A stretch of 64,000 nucleotides of DNA from Gammaproteobacteria bacterium 39-13 (GTDB lineage: Bacteria > Pseudomonadota > Gammaproteobacteria > Berkiellales > Berkiellaceae), in NCBI GenBank assembly GCA_001898235.1, contig MKTN01000038.1, positions 124,001 to 188,000 on the forward strand, given 5' to 3'. Made by a program: the position numbers and the translations under genes. The notes beneath the pieces were generated by a model. The model had not been told where the DNA came from. It made no database searches and worked only from the letters and a program-made list of their open reading frames with translations. This document shows positions 36,160-45,546 of the stretch, piece by piece; positions within the stretch are counted from its first letter, which is position 1, and every line of letters begins with the position of its first letter.

Positions 36160-36983
36160 CAGCATTAAAAAGAATTGGACTCATTGGTGGCGGCAACATG
36201 GGTAGCTGTTTAGTTGGCGGATTGATCCGTCATGGGCATCCCTCTCAACAAATTTTGGTAGTAGATCATAATGAGAAACACCGCGCTCAACTTGAAGAAA
36301 AATGGCAAATATTTACAACATCAAATCCTAAAGAGATCTTATCGCAGATCCATATCCTAGTGTTAGCAGTCAAACCGCAATCTATGCGTGCCGTGGTTGA
36401 AGAAATTGCTCCTTTGATTGATCCGCAGCAAACTTTAATAGTGAGCATTGCCGCAGGAATTACCACCACACAGATCCAACGATGGCTTTCGCGTTCTGAA
36501 TTTCCTGTTGTACGTGCGATGCCTAACACACCTGCTTTATTAGGTGTTGGTATCACCGGTGTGTATGCATCACCACAAGTCAATTCTGCTTGGCAACAAC
36601 AAGCAACGACTCTTTTACAAGCATTAGGAGAGGTGGTTTGGGTTAAAGAAGAAGGACTCATGGATATCGTCACTGCTTTATCTGGCTCTGGTCCTGCTTA
36701 TTTTTTCTATTTCATGGAAAGTCTTATTAATAGTGCAACTGCACTCGGCTTACCGCAAGAAATTGCTAGCAAACTTACTTTCAATACTGCTTTAGGCAGT
36801 GCTACAATGGCGCTTCACTGCAATGAAGATATCATGACGTTAAGAGAAAAAGTCACTTCAAAAGGCGGAACTACAGAGCAGGGGATCAATGTACTAAAAG
36901 ATGGTAAACTACAGGACCTTTTAGCTAAAACTTTGACTGCTGCGACATCACGTGGCAAAACCCTAAGCGAACAATATGATTGA
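36156..36983 (+). CDS. proC: Pyrroline-5-carboxylate reductase
   Basis: The final NAD(P)H-dependent step of proline synthesis. The 275-residue protein has the Rossmann motif IGLIGGGNMGSCLVGGL, AVKPQSM, the RAMPNTPALLGVG segment and the C-terminal ALSGSGPAYFFYFMES and TSKGGTTEQGI motifs. It overlaps yggS by four bases and precedes yggT, the usual gammaproteobacterial order. Confidence 0.95.
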   Translation: MTALKRIGLIGGGNMGSCLVGGLIRHGHPSQQILVVDHNEKHRAQLEEKWQIFTTSNPKEILSQIHILVLAVKPQSMRAVVEEIAPLIDPQQTLIVSIAAGITTTQIQRWLSRSEFPVVRAMPNTPALLGVGITGVYASPQVNSAWQQQATTLLQALGEVVWVKEEGLMDIVTALSGSGPAYFFYFMESLINSATALGLPQEIASKLTFNTALGSATMALHCNEDIMTLREKVTSKGGTTEQGINVLKDGKLQDLLAKTLTAATSRGKTLSEQYD

Positions 36984-36998
36984 GGTTGTTATTCTTTT

Positions 36999-37577
36999 AT
37001 GGGCCCATTAAACAATGCAAGTGCATTTCTGATCCAAAGTTTATTTGATCTTTATCTTTTTATTTTACTATTAAGATTCATTTTTCAATATCTACGGGTC
37101 GATTACTACAATCCCTTAACGCAATTTGTGGTTAAAATGACCAGCCCCGTCATTGTACCTTTGCGCCGGATGATTCCTGGATTTTGGGGAATTGATTTTG
37201 CGACGCTATTTGTTATCGTCGCGCTTACTTGCCTAAAAATCACCTTGATCATGTTTGTCAGTGTCCGTAAGTTTCCAGCACCTGCTGGTTTATTCTTGTG
37301 GTCACTTGGTGATATTACGGCGTTAACCATTAACTTATTTTTCTACGCCATTTTGATGAGTGTTATTTTAAGCTGGATTGCGCCATTAACTCGCACGCCT
37401 ATGACAGCCATCTTATATCGGCTCACAGAACCTTTAATGCGTCCTGCTAGACGATTCATTCCCATTGTAGCTGGATTTGATATTTCTCCTATCCCAGTGA
37501 TGATTGGTCTGCAGTTATTAAAGATTCTCATTGCTGATCCTTTAACCCAAGCAGGGTTTCATTTTGGGATCCGTTAA
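36999..37577 (+). CDS. yggT: YggT family membrane protein
   Basis: A 192-residue inner-membrane protein with two YggT repeats. Each is a hydrophobic hairpin followed by a positively charged loop (YLRVDYYNPLTQFVVKMTSPVIVPLRRMIP and the second TRTPMTAILYRLTEPLMRPARRFIP). Four or more transmembrane segments are predicted. The function is poorly defined, with proposed links to osmotic stress. It lies between proC and yggU in one operon, and its end overlaps the yggU start. Confidence 0.92.
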   Translation: MGPLNNASAFLIQSLFDLYLFILLLRFIFQYLRVDYYNPLTQFVVKMTSPVIVPLRRMIPGFWGIDFATLFVIVALTCLKITLIMFVSVRKFPAPAGLFLWSLGDITALTINLFFYAILMSVILSWIAPLTRTPMTAILYRLTEPLMRPARRFIPIVAGFDISPIPVMIGLQLLKILIADPLTQAGFHFGIR

Positions 37578-37869
37578 ATGCGTTAATTGGCAAGAGGGAA
37601 ATTTGTATTTAGCTTTCTATGTCCAGCCAAAGGCAAGCCAAGACAAAATCGTGGGGCTATATCAGGATCATATCAAAATCCAAATTACTGCCCCACCGCT
37701 TGATAATAAGGCAAACCAACATCTACAAAAATGGCTAGCAAAGCAATTTAAAACCCCTTCCTCTTGCGTCTCATTAGAAAAGGGGCAAACCAGTCGTTAT
37801 AAAGTATTTTGCATACAACAACCACGGCAGATCCCTACGTGGCTTTCACAGATTACTTCGAAGGATTGA
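37564..37869 (+). CDS. yggU: DUF167 (YggU) family protein
   Basis: A 101-residue small alpha/beta protein of unknown function. FYVQPKASQDKIVGLYQDHIKIQITAPPLDNKANQHLQKWLAK is the signature region. The only start giving the full family length is TTG at 37564, overlapping the yggT stop. The next gene begins about five bases after its stop. Confidence 0.88.
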   Translation: MGSVKCVNWQEGNLYLAFYVQPKASQDKIVGLYQDHIKIQITAPPLDNKANQHLQKWLAKQFKTPSSCVSLEKGQTSRYKVFCIQQPRQIPTWLSQITSKD

Positions 37870-37874
37870 AAAGC

Positions 37875-38732
37875 GTGCTAAAAGAAATGATGATTCCGCT
37901 GAAAGGACGCCAAATTGCTGCCAAAATATGGCATGCCGAAAAAGGCATTCCTACTTTGGCACTACATGGTTGGCTAGATAATGCCGCCTCATTTGACCAC
38001 ATTGCACCGCTATTACCTGAATTACACATTGTTGCGCTTGATCTGCCTGGTCATGGACATTCTGATCATCAACCGCCAGGAACGAGTATTCATTTTATAG
38101 ATTTTGCAACAACCGCTATTGAAGTCGCTAATTATTTAGGATGGGATAAATTTGCGCTGCTAGGACATTCGTTAGGCGCTTGCATTCACAGTGTAATTGC
38201 AGGCACTCTAACTTCTAGAATCCAATGGCTAGGCTTAATCGATGGCTTGGGTCCCCTCACGACACCTGCTGAGCATACTCCCTTACAATTTCGTCTGTTC
38301 ATCGATGAAATGATTGCTAAGCCTAATAAAATGCCTCCTAGCTATCCCACGCAAGAAGATGCCATGCTAGCCCGACTTAAAGTCAGTGCTATGCATCCCA
38401 GCTCTGCAAAGGTGCTGATTGAGCGAGGAACCAAGCAATTACCAGATGGTCAATGGACCTGGCGCACTGATCCCAGACTCTTAATGCCCTCTCCATTGCA
38501 TTTGACAGAAGAACAAGCTCTGGCATTTTTAAGTGCAATCACCGCGCCCGTTTGTGTGATACGTCCTGAGCCTGGTTATCCATTCCCATTACAAATCATG
38601 CAACGACGTATCAAAGCACTTCAAGATGTTCAAGTATTTCGTATTCAGGGCGATCATCATGTTCATCTTGATGCACCGCTTGCCGTCGCAGAATGCATAA
38701 AAAATTTTTTAACTCACATCATAGTGAAATAA
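37875..38732 (+). CDS. Alpha/beta-hydrolase fold protein
   Basis: A 285-residue alpha/beta hydrolase, probably cytoplasmic. The HGWLDNAASFDHIAPLLPE oxyanion-side loop, LDLPGHGHSD, the nucleophile elbow GHSLGA and the late HHVHLD (catalytic His) are seen, so the triad looks complete. It resembles serine-hydrolase members found next to yggU or hemW in related bacteria; the substrate is unknown. I place the start at GTG 37875, with AAGGAT 8 bases upstream. ATG 37887 or 37890 and a TTG at 37809 inside yggU are alternatives. Confidence 0.8.
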   Translation: MLKEMMIPLKGRQIAAKIWHAEKGIPTLALHGWLDNAASFDHIAPLLPELHIVALDLPGHGHSDHQPPGTSIHFIDFATTAIEVANYLGWDKFALLGHSLGACIHSVIAGTLTSRIQWLGLIDGLGPLTTPAEHTPLQFRLFIDEMIAKPNKMPPSYPTQEDAMLARLKVSAMHPSSAKVLIERGTKQLPDGQWTWRTDPRLLMPSPLHLTEEQALAFLSAITAPVCVIRPEPGYPFPLQIMQRRIKALQDVQVFRIQGDHHVHLDAPLAVAECIKNFLTHIIVK

Positions 38733-38734
38733 CC

Positions 38735-39334
38735 ATGAAAATAGTCCTCGCCTCTACGAATCAAGGGAAGCTCAGAGAAATTAAAGCATTTTTTCAAGGA
38801 TTGCCTATCGATTTGATTTCGCAGTCTGAATTTAGCGTTCCATCAGTTGAAGAAACAGGATTGAGTTTTGTCGAAAATGCCATTATTAAAGCAAGACATG
38901 CTTCACGCTATTGTCATCTTCCCGCACTCGCAGATGATTCAGGTCTTGTCGTAAATGCTCTAGATGGTGCACCTGGCATTTATTCCTCGCGCTATGCAGG
39001 TGTCAATGCCCATGATCAAGATAATGTCAAAAAGCTGCTCACAGCGATGTCAACGGTGGATGAAAAAAAACGCCAAGCTCATTTTTATTGTGCACTGGCT
39101 TTTGTACGCTATCCGCAGGATCCCACTCCTCTTATCTGTCAAGGAACATGGGAAGGAAGCATCTTACATCAGCCTGTAGGAGAAGGTGGTTTTGGCTATG
39201 ATCCGGTATTTTGGGTTCAAAGCCATCAGTGTAGCGCAGCCCAGCTAAGTGCTGCACAAAAAAATGAACAAAGTCACCGAGCAAAAGCACTCAAAGCCTT
39301 TGTTGCACAATTTCAGCAGATTATTCAAGGTTAA
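38735..39334 (+). CDS. rdgB: Non-canonical purine NTP pyrophosphatase (RdgB/HAM1)
   Basis: Removes ITP, dITP and XTP from the nucleotide pool. The 199-residue protein opens MKIVLASTNQGKLREIKAF and has the catalytic ADDSGLVVNALDGAPGIYSSRYAG and GEGGFGYDPVF regions, then SHRAKAL near the end. All are family hallmarks. The ATG at 38735 lies just after the preceding stop; an ATG at 38693 inside the previous gene would add 14 unconserved residues. hemW follows within two bases. Confidence 0.94.
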   Translation: MKIVLASTNQGKLREIKAFFQGLPIDLISQSEFSVPSVEETGLSFVENAIIKARHASRYCHLPALADDSGLVVNALDGAPGIYSSRYAGVNAHDQDNVKKLLTAMSTVDEKKRQAHFYCALAFVRYPQDPTPLICQGTWEGSILHQPVGEGGFGYDPVFWVQSHQCSAAQLSAAQKNEQSHRAKALKAFVAQFQQIIQG

Positions 39335-39336
39335 GC

Positions 39337-40479
39337 ATGATCCCCTTATCACTTTATATTCACTTTCCCTGGTGCGTAAAAAAATGTCCTTACTGTGATT
39401 TCAATAGTCACGCACTGGGAGACTCTTTACCTGAGCAAGAATATATTGATGCCCTAGTACTCAATTTAAAGCAAACACTTCCTGCTACGAGTGACCGTCC
39501 TATTATAAGCATTTTTATGGGCGGAGGAACGCCAAGTTTATTTTCCGCTCAGGCTTTAGAAAAATTATTAAGTGCTATTGATAATCATTGCCAGTTAAGC
39601 CCTAACATTGAAATTACCTTAGAAGCCAATCCTGGGACTGTTGAACAACAACGCTTTCAAGATTATAAAAAAATCGGCATTAATCGACTCTCGATTGGGA
39701 TCCAAAGTTTCAATGACAAACATCTTAAGATCTTAGGTAGAATTCATGACGGAAATAGTGCTATCAAAGCCATTGATAGTGCCAGAGAAGCTGGGTTCAC
39801 CAACTTTAATCTTGATTTAATGTTTGGTTTGCCTGAACAAACCTTAGAAGAAGGTCTAGCAGATATCAACATGGCTATTCTGCAACAACCTACCCATATT
39901 TCCTGGTACGAGCTTACCCTAGAGCCGAATACCTTTTTCTGGCATCACCCCCCTACCTTGCCGCAAGATGACGACATTATTACCCTGCAAGAACAAGGGC
40001 AAGTTCTATTGGCAGACAGTGGCTTTATGCAATATGAAGTCTCTGCTTATTCTAAAAATCGTCCTTGCCAACATAACCTAAATTATTGGTCATTTGGCGA
40101 TTATGCAGCAATAGGCGCTGGCAGCCATGCTAAAATGACAGATATGCAAACACAAAAAATTTCGCGGTTACACCATTACCGTCACCCAAAGCAATATATG
40201 GATACGACACAAGGATTTGTGCAAGCAGATCAACAAATTGACGCTGATCAATTGGCCTTTGAATTTATGTTGAATGCGCTGCGATTAAAAGATGGTGTGC
40301 CAACTAAGATCTTTACAGAGCGCACGGGGCTTTCTTTGGACGTGATCCGTCCTCAGCTCTTGCAAGCTCAGCAAAAGGGTCTCATGATCCCCTTTGAAGA
40401 ACGAATTTGTACAACGCCCTTGGGTTTTCGTTTTTTAAATGATGTGATAGAAATCTTTTTGCCTAAAGAAGTGGCATAG
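39337..40479 (+). CDS. hemW: Radical SAM heme chaperone HemW
   Basis: A HemN-like radical SAM protein that handles heme and is not itself a coproporphyrinogen oxidase. The Fe-S motif CVKKCPYC (C-x3-C-x2-C) is near residue 12-19. GGGTPSLF, LEANPGTVE, RLSIGIQSF and LNYWSFGDYAAIGAGSHA follow in order. The 380-residue length is normal, and the CxxxCxxC spacing lacks the fourth Cys of HemN. It ends the yggS-to-hemW operon. Confidence 0.94.
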   Translation: MIPLSLYIHFPWCVKKCPYCDFNSHALGDSLPEQEYIDALVLNLKQTLPATSDRPIISIFMGGGTPSLFSAQALEKLLSAIDNHCQLSPNIEITLEANPGTVEQQRFQDYKKIGINRLSIGIQSFNDKHLKILGRIHDGNSAIKAIDSAREAGFTNFNLDLMFGLPEQTLEEGLADINMAILQQPTHISWYELTLEPNTFFWHHPPTLPQDDDIITLQEQGQVLLADSGFMQYEVSAYSKNRPCQHNLNYWSFGDYAAIGAGSHAKMTDMQTQKISRLHHYRHPKQYMDTTQGFVQADQQIDADQLAFEFMLNALRLKDGVPTKIFTERTGLSLDVIRPQLLQAQQKGLMIPFEERICTTPLGFRFLNDVIEIFLPKEVA

Positions 40480-40505
40480 GAACAGTAGAAGGATTTTTAT
40501 CAAGA

Positions 40506-40580
40506 AAAAAATCCTCCCGCGTGCTTTGCACGCCCCTTCCTTTATTCAAAGGAGGGAAAGTGGCGCTTCGCGCCCAAAGA
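40506..40580. repeat. Cluster of short palindromes after hemW
   Basis: Three nested inverted repeats occur together: GGATTTTT/AAAAATCC (from 40491), GCGTGCTTTGCACGC and GGCGCTTCGCGCC. The stretch CCTTCCTTTATTCAAAGGAGGG lies between them. A similar set (CCCCCTTTGATTGCAAAGGGGGG then GGCGCTTCGCGCC) is found at 48494-48556. It is a REP-like family; the first hairpin may terminate hemW transcription. Confidence 0.55.
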
Positions 40581-40722
40581 CAAAGTGGAACGATATGCTC
40601 AAACCATTTTGTTTTTAGGCGAGGCGAGACAAGCTCTCAAGTAACAGAAGTGCACATTGAGTGCATGACTGTTGCTTGAAGGGCGCAGTCAACAACGCAT
40701 AAAGACAAAATGGGAAGAGCAA

Positions 40723-41253
40723 ATGAATATTAAGATCGAATATGTGCCCACAGCTAAAGAACTTGTCCGAGCAAGCTCGCTTTTTGCTGAGAAAAAACCT
40801 TTTCTCTTATTCACCGTTGGCTTTTTAAATATTTTTTCTGGCCTTTTCCTTCTTATTTTCGCACTAAAGCTGGTGATGGCAGGATTATTACCCAATGAAT
40901 GGCTAGCGGCTATCGGCTGTGCTTTATGGTTGTTTGGTCGTCGCCCGTTTAATGAATGGCTACTTTATCAAAAAATGAAAAACTCTATTGTCTTATCCAA
41001 ACCTATTACCATTGAGATCTCTCGTAACGGCGTTGTTTGGTCAGGTAAAGGATTACGTCAGGGTAATATGGGATGGGATCAAGTCAAATATGTAATGGAG
41101 GCTAAAAATGGTTTTGTGCTTCCTAATACTTTTACCCGATTCTTGTGGATCCCTTTTCGAGGATTTCAATCTGTTCAAGACATTGATGAACTCAGAAAAC
41201 TCATGATAGAAATGAAGTTGGTACACAGAACTTTTCTGAAGTGGGAATGCTGA
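40723..41253 (+). CDS. YcxB-like membrane protein
   Basis: A 176-residue protein with two transmembrane segments (about residues 26-48 and 53-70) followed by a soluble beta-rich domain. ISRNGVVWSGKGLRQGNMGWDQVKYVMEAKNGFVL resembles the YcxB-like C-terminal domain (PF14317). The function is unknown. GGGAAGAGC before the ATG at 40723 favours this start over an in-frame ATG at 40672. It stands alone. Confidence 0.6.
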   Translation: MNIKIEYVPTAKELVRASSLFAEKKPFLLFTVGFLNIFSGLFLLIFALKLVMAGLLPNEWLAAIGCALWLFGRRPFNEWLLYQKMKNSIVLSKPITIEISRNGVVWSGKGLRQGNMGWDQVKYVMEAKNGFVLPNTFTRFLWIPFRGFQSVQDIDELRKLMIEMKLVHRTFLKWEC

Positions 41254-41570
41254 GAAGAATATACAACCGTTGAACCTCGTCATATCCCCGATAAATACTT
41301 GCTAAGCCTCCTCTGTCGCATTCGTTGCGGCAGGGGCTAAAACCTCTCTCAGATGTATACAAGAAACAATCCTGATTTCCAAAATTCTCAATACAACAAA
41401 GAAATGTGAATGCTTCATCAAGTAAAATCACCACACAAAAAAATAGTGCATTTATTCCATAAAAATTCTGTCATCTCGAAAAAATAACATTATATCGATG
41501 AAAACTATCGTCGCATCGAACCTTTATTCTAAAGTAATGCTATTCGAAAAGTTACAGTTGAGATAGAGAA
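41254..41570. other. Intergenic region upstream of the ankyrin gene
   Basis: No gene is seen in these 317 bases. A 10-bp imperfect stem (41310-41319 with 41327-41336, including G-T pairs) with a 7-base loop may terminate the YcxB-like gene. The rest is AT-rich and presumably holds the promoter of the ankyrin-repeat gene, but I cannot point to clear -35/-10 boxes. Confidence 0.5.
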
Positions 41571-43502
41571 ATGAAAGAGAAGGGTAAAGCAAAAAAGGAC
41601 CATGATACCAAAGGGATCCCAGTTGGTAAAAATCATCCGTTACATAAGGTTGCCTCTAGGGGCAATATAAGACAATTAAGGCGACTTTTAAAAACGGATA
41701 AAGAACTATTAGAGCAAGTATTACTAAATTCAAGAGATGATACTGGAAGAACGCCATTACATCATGCGACCCAAAGAGGCTCACTTGAGATAGTAAAGGA
41801 ATTGGTTAATTTTGGCGCAGATATCAATGCACCTGATGCTACTGGGTGTCCACCCGTCGGATATGCACGAGCTCCCGAAATACAAGAATATTTTTATGAT
41901 AAAGGCGTTGAAGAATTTGACGATTTAAACAATGAATTACATTTAGCAGTATTAAGTAATGATATCAACGAAATCAAGCAACTTATTAAAAGCACGCCCT
42001 CGATGATGGAAGAAGGAGATTATGCTGGTAATACACCATTACATTTAGCAGTTATGCTTGATCATTTAAAGATAGTAAAAATGTTTTGCACCCATCAAGC
42101 AAATCTAGAAGTTCAGAATAACGATGGCCATACTCCTGTTTTCTACGCTAATAAAGAAATAAGAGATTTTTTGCTCAAATCAGGTGCAATTGATCCTCAA
42201 CATACATCATTGCATATAGCTGCGCTTAATGGCAATGTGAGGAAAATGCGAAGAATATTGAACGCAGATGCGCAAGCATTAAATGCAGAAGATCTCTCTT
42301 TAAATACTCCGCTGCATTTTGCTGCACTAAGTGGAAATTTAGATGCAGTCAAACTATTAGTTGAAGCAGGCGCAGAAGTAAATGCCTACAATGAAGAAAA
42401 TGAATTGCCGATTGACTATACTACTCAACAACCTGAAATAAGAAACTATTTGCTTGAACAAGGATCTGTGGATCCAGAATGTACAGAGCTACATATTGCG
42501 GCTTCTGAAGGAAATCTTAGCAAACTAGAAGAAATTTTAGATAGCAACCCAGAAGCAATAGATGAAGTTGACAGCAGATCAAACTGTGGCTTGTATTATG
42601 CTGCGGCCCATCAACAAAGAGGCGCAGTGAAATTCTTGTTAGATAGAGGTGCAAGTATTGACTTGATTAATGAACATCAAATTAACATGGTGGAAGCAGC
42701 CAAAGAAGACGGACAACACACGCCTTTATCGAAATATATTCAAAACAAAATAAAACTATCAAAAGATAAACTTGATCAAATTTATAATAAAGTTGAAACT
42801 TTATTGAAAGAAGCTTTGATAAAAGCGAGAGCAGAAAATAAAAAACTTCTCATTGTATTGGGTGAAACCCACCATACCTGCAAAATTGCTCAAATAGAAA
42901 GGATTATCTTTAAAGCTGCTGTGAATTTAGGGATCACTACATTATTAGGTGAATATGGAGAAGACGAGGAACATGGTTGGCCTGAAATTACTTTTGCAAA
43001 AAAAGTATTAGGGATGGAAACAATTGGTGTTGATAATCATATAGATAAAGAAAGAGATCCATGCAGTAAGCGCGGAATAAAAAATAGAAATATTATGATG
43101 GCAAAGGAAGCTTCAAGAATAAATAAAGATGCCGTTTTACTGGTCGGCAGCGATCATTTAAAAGGATTACTAATCGAAAAAAGAGAGCAAATTAATTCCG
43201 ATCAATTTCATGTGGTTCCAATTAATTTATCAAGTGTTGTCCCATGCGCTTCTGGGCAATTAAACAGCTTTCAATTTGACGCTGAAAATGTTTTGCAATA
43301 TGAACATATAGGTGGAGAGCCTCGTATCGAAAAAATGGATTCGACTGAAGAAGAGGAAGAAGAAACCGAAATGAGCGATGCAGAAGAGAGCCAAGAGCAA
43401 GACATTAGATTTGAACCTAATGACTCAGAAGAAGAATCTGAGGATGCCCCCCCGCCCGGATCATTTTTGGCTAAAGGAACAATTAAATGTACGCTTTTTT
43501 AA
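41571..43502 (+). CDS. Ankyrin-repeat protein with TraB/EreA-like domain, acidic tail and possible CaaX end
   Basis: A 643-residue host-interaction candidate. Residues 17-390 hold about eight ankyrin repeats arranged as four copies of a two-repeat unit of roughly 90-115 residues (TGRTPLHHAT, AGNTPLHLAV, LNTPLHFAAL, SNCGLYYAAA). Residues 420-560 resemble the EreA/ChaN/TraB fold, with LGETHHT (H434, H435) and VGSDHLKGL (H529) as likely metal ligands. The tail (about 586-632) is strongly acidic. The last residues are CTLF (C640), a fair match to a geranylgeranylation CaaX box with Phe at X. No signal peptide is seen. Type IV secretion and lipidation are inferences; Legionella AnkB is a known prenylated ankyrin effector. 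Confidence 0.75.
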   Translation: MKEKGKAKKDHDTKGIPVGKNHPLHKVASRGNIRQLRRLLKTDKELLEQVLLNSRDDTGRTPLHHATQRGSLEIVKELVNFGADINAPDATGCPPVGYARAPEIQEYFYDKGVEEFDDLNNELHLAVLSNDINEIKQLIKSTPSMMEEGDYAGNTPLHLAVMLDHLKIVKMFCTHQANLEVQNNDGHTPVFYANKEIRDFLLKSGAIDPQHTSLHIAALNGNVRKMRRILNADAQALNAEDLSLNTPLHFAALSGNLDAVKLLVEAGAEVNAYNEENELPIDYTTQQPEIRNYLLEQGSVDPECTELHIAASEGNLSKLEEILDSNPEAIDEVDSRSNCGLYYAAAHQQRGAVKFLLDRGASIDLINEHQINMVEAAKEDGQHTPLSKYIQNKIKLSKDKLDQIYNKVETLLKEALIKARAENKKLLIVLGETHHTCKIAQIERIIFKAAVNLGITTLLGEYGEDEEHGWPEITFAKKVLGMETIGVDNHIDKERDPCSKRGIKNRNIMMAKEASRINKDAVLLVGSDHLKGLLIEKREQINSDQFHVVPINLSSVVPCASGQLNSFQFDAENVLQYEHIGGEPRIEKMDSTEEEEEETEMSDAEESQEQDIRFEPNDSEEESEDAPPPGSFLAKGTIKCTLF

Positions 43503-43513
43503 AGCGTACATTT
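43485..43513. terminator. Bidirectional terminator overlapping the ankyrin gene's last codons
   Basis: A perfect 13-bp stem (43485-43497 with 43501-43513) with a 3-base loop, A-rich on the 5' arm and T-rich on the 3' arm. It can work for the ankyrin gene (+) and the SLC13 gene (-), which converge here. The codons for Lys-Cys-Thr-Leu-Phe and the stop lie inside the stem-loop. Confidence 0.8.
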
Positions 43514-43517
43514 TCCT

Positions 43518-45422
43518 CTAGAACATCCAACGAATCATCACCATGACAACGATAAGATAAATAAGTGACATCAAACCACCCGCACGAATAAAATCAATAA
43601 TTTTATATTGTCCTGGCAAACTAATTAAGGCATTAGCCTGATGGGTTGGTAAGACAAAAGAATTTGAGGTTGCTACAGCGACCATCAACGCAAATGCGCG
43701 CGGATCTGCGCCTATAGCTTGTGCCAAATGCACAGCAAGGGGTACTAAAACGATAGTCGCGCCCACATTAGACAAAATTAAACTACATACCGATGCTAGC
43801 ACGCCTAGCATAAAGAGTAGTACCCATTCTGATGATCCAGAAAATAAATTTAAGATGTGCATCCCTATCCAATCAGATGTTCCGCTTGTTTGGACTGCAA
43901 TGCCTAACGGGATCAATCCTGCTAATAAAAAAACAGTTTTCCAGCTTACTGCCTCATAAGCATCATCAATGCTGATGACACCTGAAAATATCATACAAAC
44001 AGCGCCTACTAATAATCCAATAGAAACCGATAACCCACCAAACATAATCAGGCCAATAGCAAGCGCAAAAAAGAATACTGAAAACCACATTTTCTCTGTG
44101 TGCATTTTTTGTCTGGGATAATCTGTGGTAACGACAACAAAGTCAGGATTTTTTTGCAATGAATACAATGCACTCCAATCACAATACATCCCTAAAGTAT
44201 CGCCAGAGCGCAAGGTTAAATTTCCGATCTCCTTTTTACCACGACGAACTTTTTCTCCCCCACGATGTACAGCAAGTACTTGGATACCAAATTGATGCCG
44301 CATATGCAGATCACGTAAGTTGGTCCCAATTAATTGCGAGCTAGGAGGCACAACCGCTTCACATAATCCTGAATGAGCAGGATTCAGTCTTTCAGCGAAA
44401 GCAGTTAAGTACGGCGATATTCTAAGCCCGTATTTTTTGGCAAATTCCTGGATTTCATCCTGAGGACCTAAGATGGCCAATACACTCCCTTCTTTTATTT
44501 CGGTTTTTCGAAGTGCAGGGATATGAATATTATTGCCAAGCTTGATCCCTAAAATAGCAATGGAAGGCGGCAATAAACTTTCCCATTGACGTAAGGTATT
44601 CCCTGCCAATGGGCTTGTTGAAGGCACGCGGCATTCACAAAAATCTGCGCCAATTCCGTAAATTCGCTTAAAATACGCAGGACTTCCACCATTTCCTCTG
44701 GTTGAAACTTTGGTCGAAGATTTGGGCAATAACCAATTTCCTAAAAAAAGAAAATACAGCATACCAAGCACTAGAAGTGCTAAGCCTATGGGAAATACAC
44801 TAAATAAGCTTAGTCCGACGGTGTCATGCCCATAGCGATCAGTCAATCCGCCAGAGTTTATTAACAGGCTATTTAATAAAATTAAGGGGCCTGTACCTAG
44901 CATGGTTAAAGTGCTTCCCAAGATGGCGCAAAAACTTAAAGGGATCAGTAATCTTGATTTTTCAATTCCTGTTGCATGGCGAATGCGCGTAACCACAGGT
45001 AATAATAGTGCCACCGTACCTACACTGCGTAAAAAGCCGGCTAAAAATCCGCCAACACCCATTAATAATAATCGAATGCGACTTTCACTGGAGCCACCTA
45101 AACGCGTCAGGTAATGGGCCATTTTGGCCACTACACCACTTCTTTCCAATCCAGCGCACATAATCATGACACCTATCAATGCAATCACGGCATCGCTGGA
45201 AAATCCGGAGAAGAGGAGATTACTGGGAACAAGCCTAGTTAAGCCTAATAAAACCAGTACCAAGCAAGCTACCACATCCACGCGTACCATCTCTGTCACA
45301 AAAAGAATAATGGTAATGGTAATAATACCTAGTACTAAGAAAATATCGGGAGTTAAGCCTGAAACGCCAAACACGGTTTCACCCCAAGGTGGGTTGGAAA
45401 AAAATAATCTTTCTTGCCCCAA
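43518..45422 (-). CDS. SLC13-family permease with TrkA-C/RCK domains
   Basis: A 634-residue membrane transporter of the DASS/SLC13 group (sodium-coupled sulfate or dicarboxylate carriers). N- and C-terminal membrane halves (about 20-235 and 430-634) flank a cytosolic region with two TrkA-C-like modules (about 265-345 and 350-425: LAGNTLRQWESLLPPSIAILGIK and LIGTNLRDLHMRHQFGIQVLAV). Membrane motifs ILSNVGATIVLVPLAVHLAQ and SNSFVLPTHQANALI are typical. Substrate is not predictable. It stands alone, convergent with the ankyrin gene. Confidence 0.85.
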   Translation of the reverse strand: MGQERLFFSNPPWGETVFGVSGLTPDIFLVLGIITITIILFVTEMVRVDVVACLVLVLLGLTRLVPSNLLFSGFSSDAVIALIGVMIMCAGLERSGVVAKMAHYLTRLGGSSESRIRLLLMGVGGFLAGFLRSVGTVALLLPVVTRIRHATGIEKSRLLIPLSFCAILGSTLTMLGTGPLILLNSLLINSGGLTDRYGHDTVGLSLFSVFPIGLALLVLGMLYFLFLGNWLLPKSSTKVSTRGNGGSPAYFKRIYGIGADFCECRVPSTSPLAGNTLRQWESLLPPSIAILGIKLGNNIHIPALRKTEIKEGSVLAILGPQDEIQEFAKKYGLRISPYLTAFAERLNPAHSGLCEAVVPPSSQLIGTNLRDLHMRHQFGIQVLAVHRGGEKVRRGKKEIGNLTLRSGDTLGMYCDWSALYSLQKNPDFVVVTTDYPRQKMHTEKMWFSVFFFALAIGLIMFGGLSVSIGLLVGAVCMIFSGVISIDDAYEAVSWKTVFLLAGLIPLGIAVQTSGTSDWIGMHILNLFSGSSEWVLLFMLGVLASVCSLILSNVGATIVLVPLAVHLAQAIGADPRAFALMVAVATSNSFVLPTHQANALISLPGQYKIIDFIRAGGLMSLIYLIVVMVMIRWMF

Positions 45423-45546
45423 GGGGTAGAAAGGAAATTTCCCTTACCGGGAATAAAAAAATACTTTAGATATAAGTAATTATAGGAGAGCGAATGAAAA
45501 GGAGCGAATAGCGCGCTAAGCGCGCGCTGAAGTAAATCAAGGCGGA

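Noticed and set aside
45500-45545. Palindromic AGCGCGCT stretch between the SLC13 gene and trmB
   Set aside because: It is a short self-complementary GC run without a T-tract or second copy I could align, so I do not call it a terminator or repeat family.
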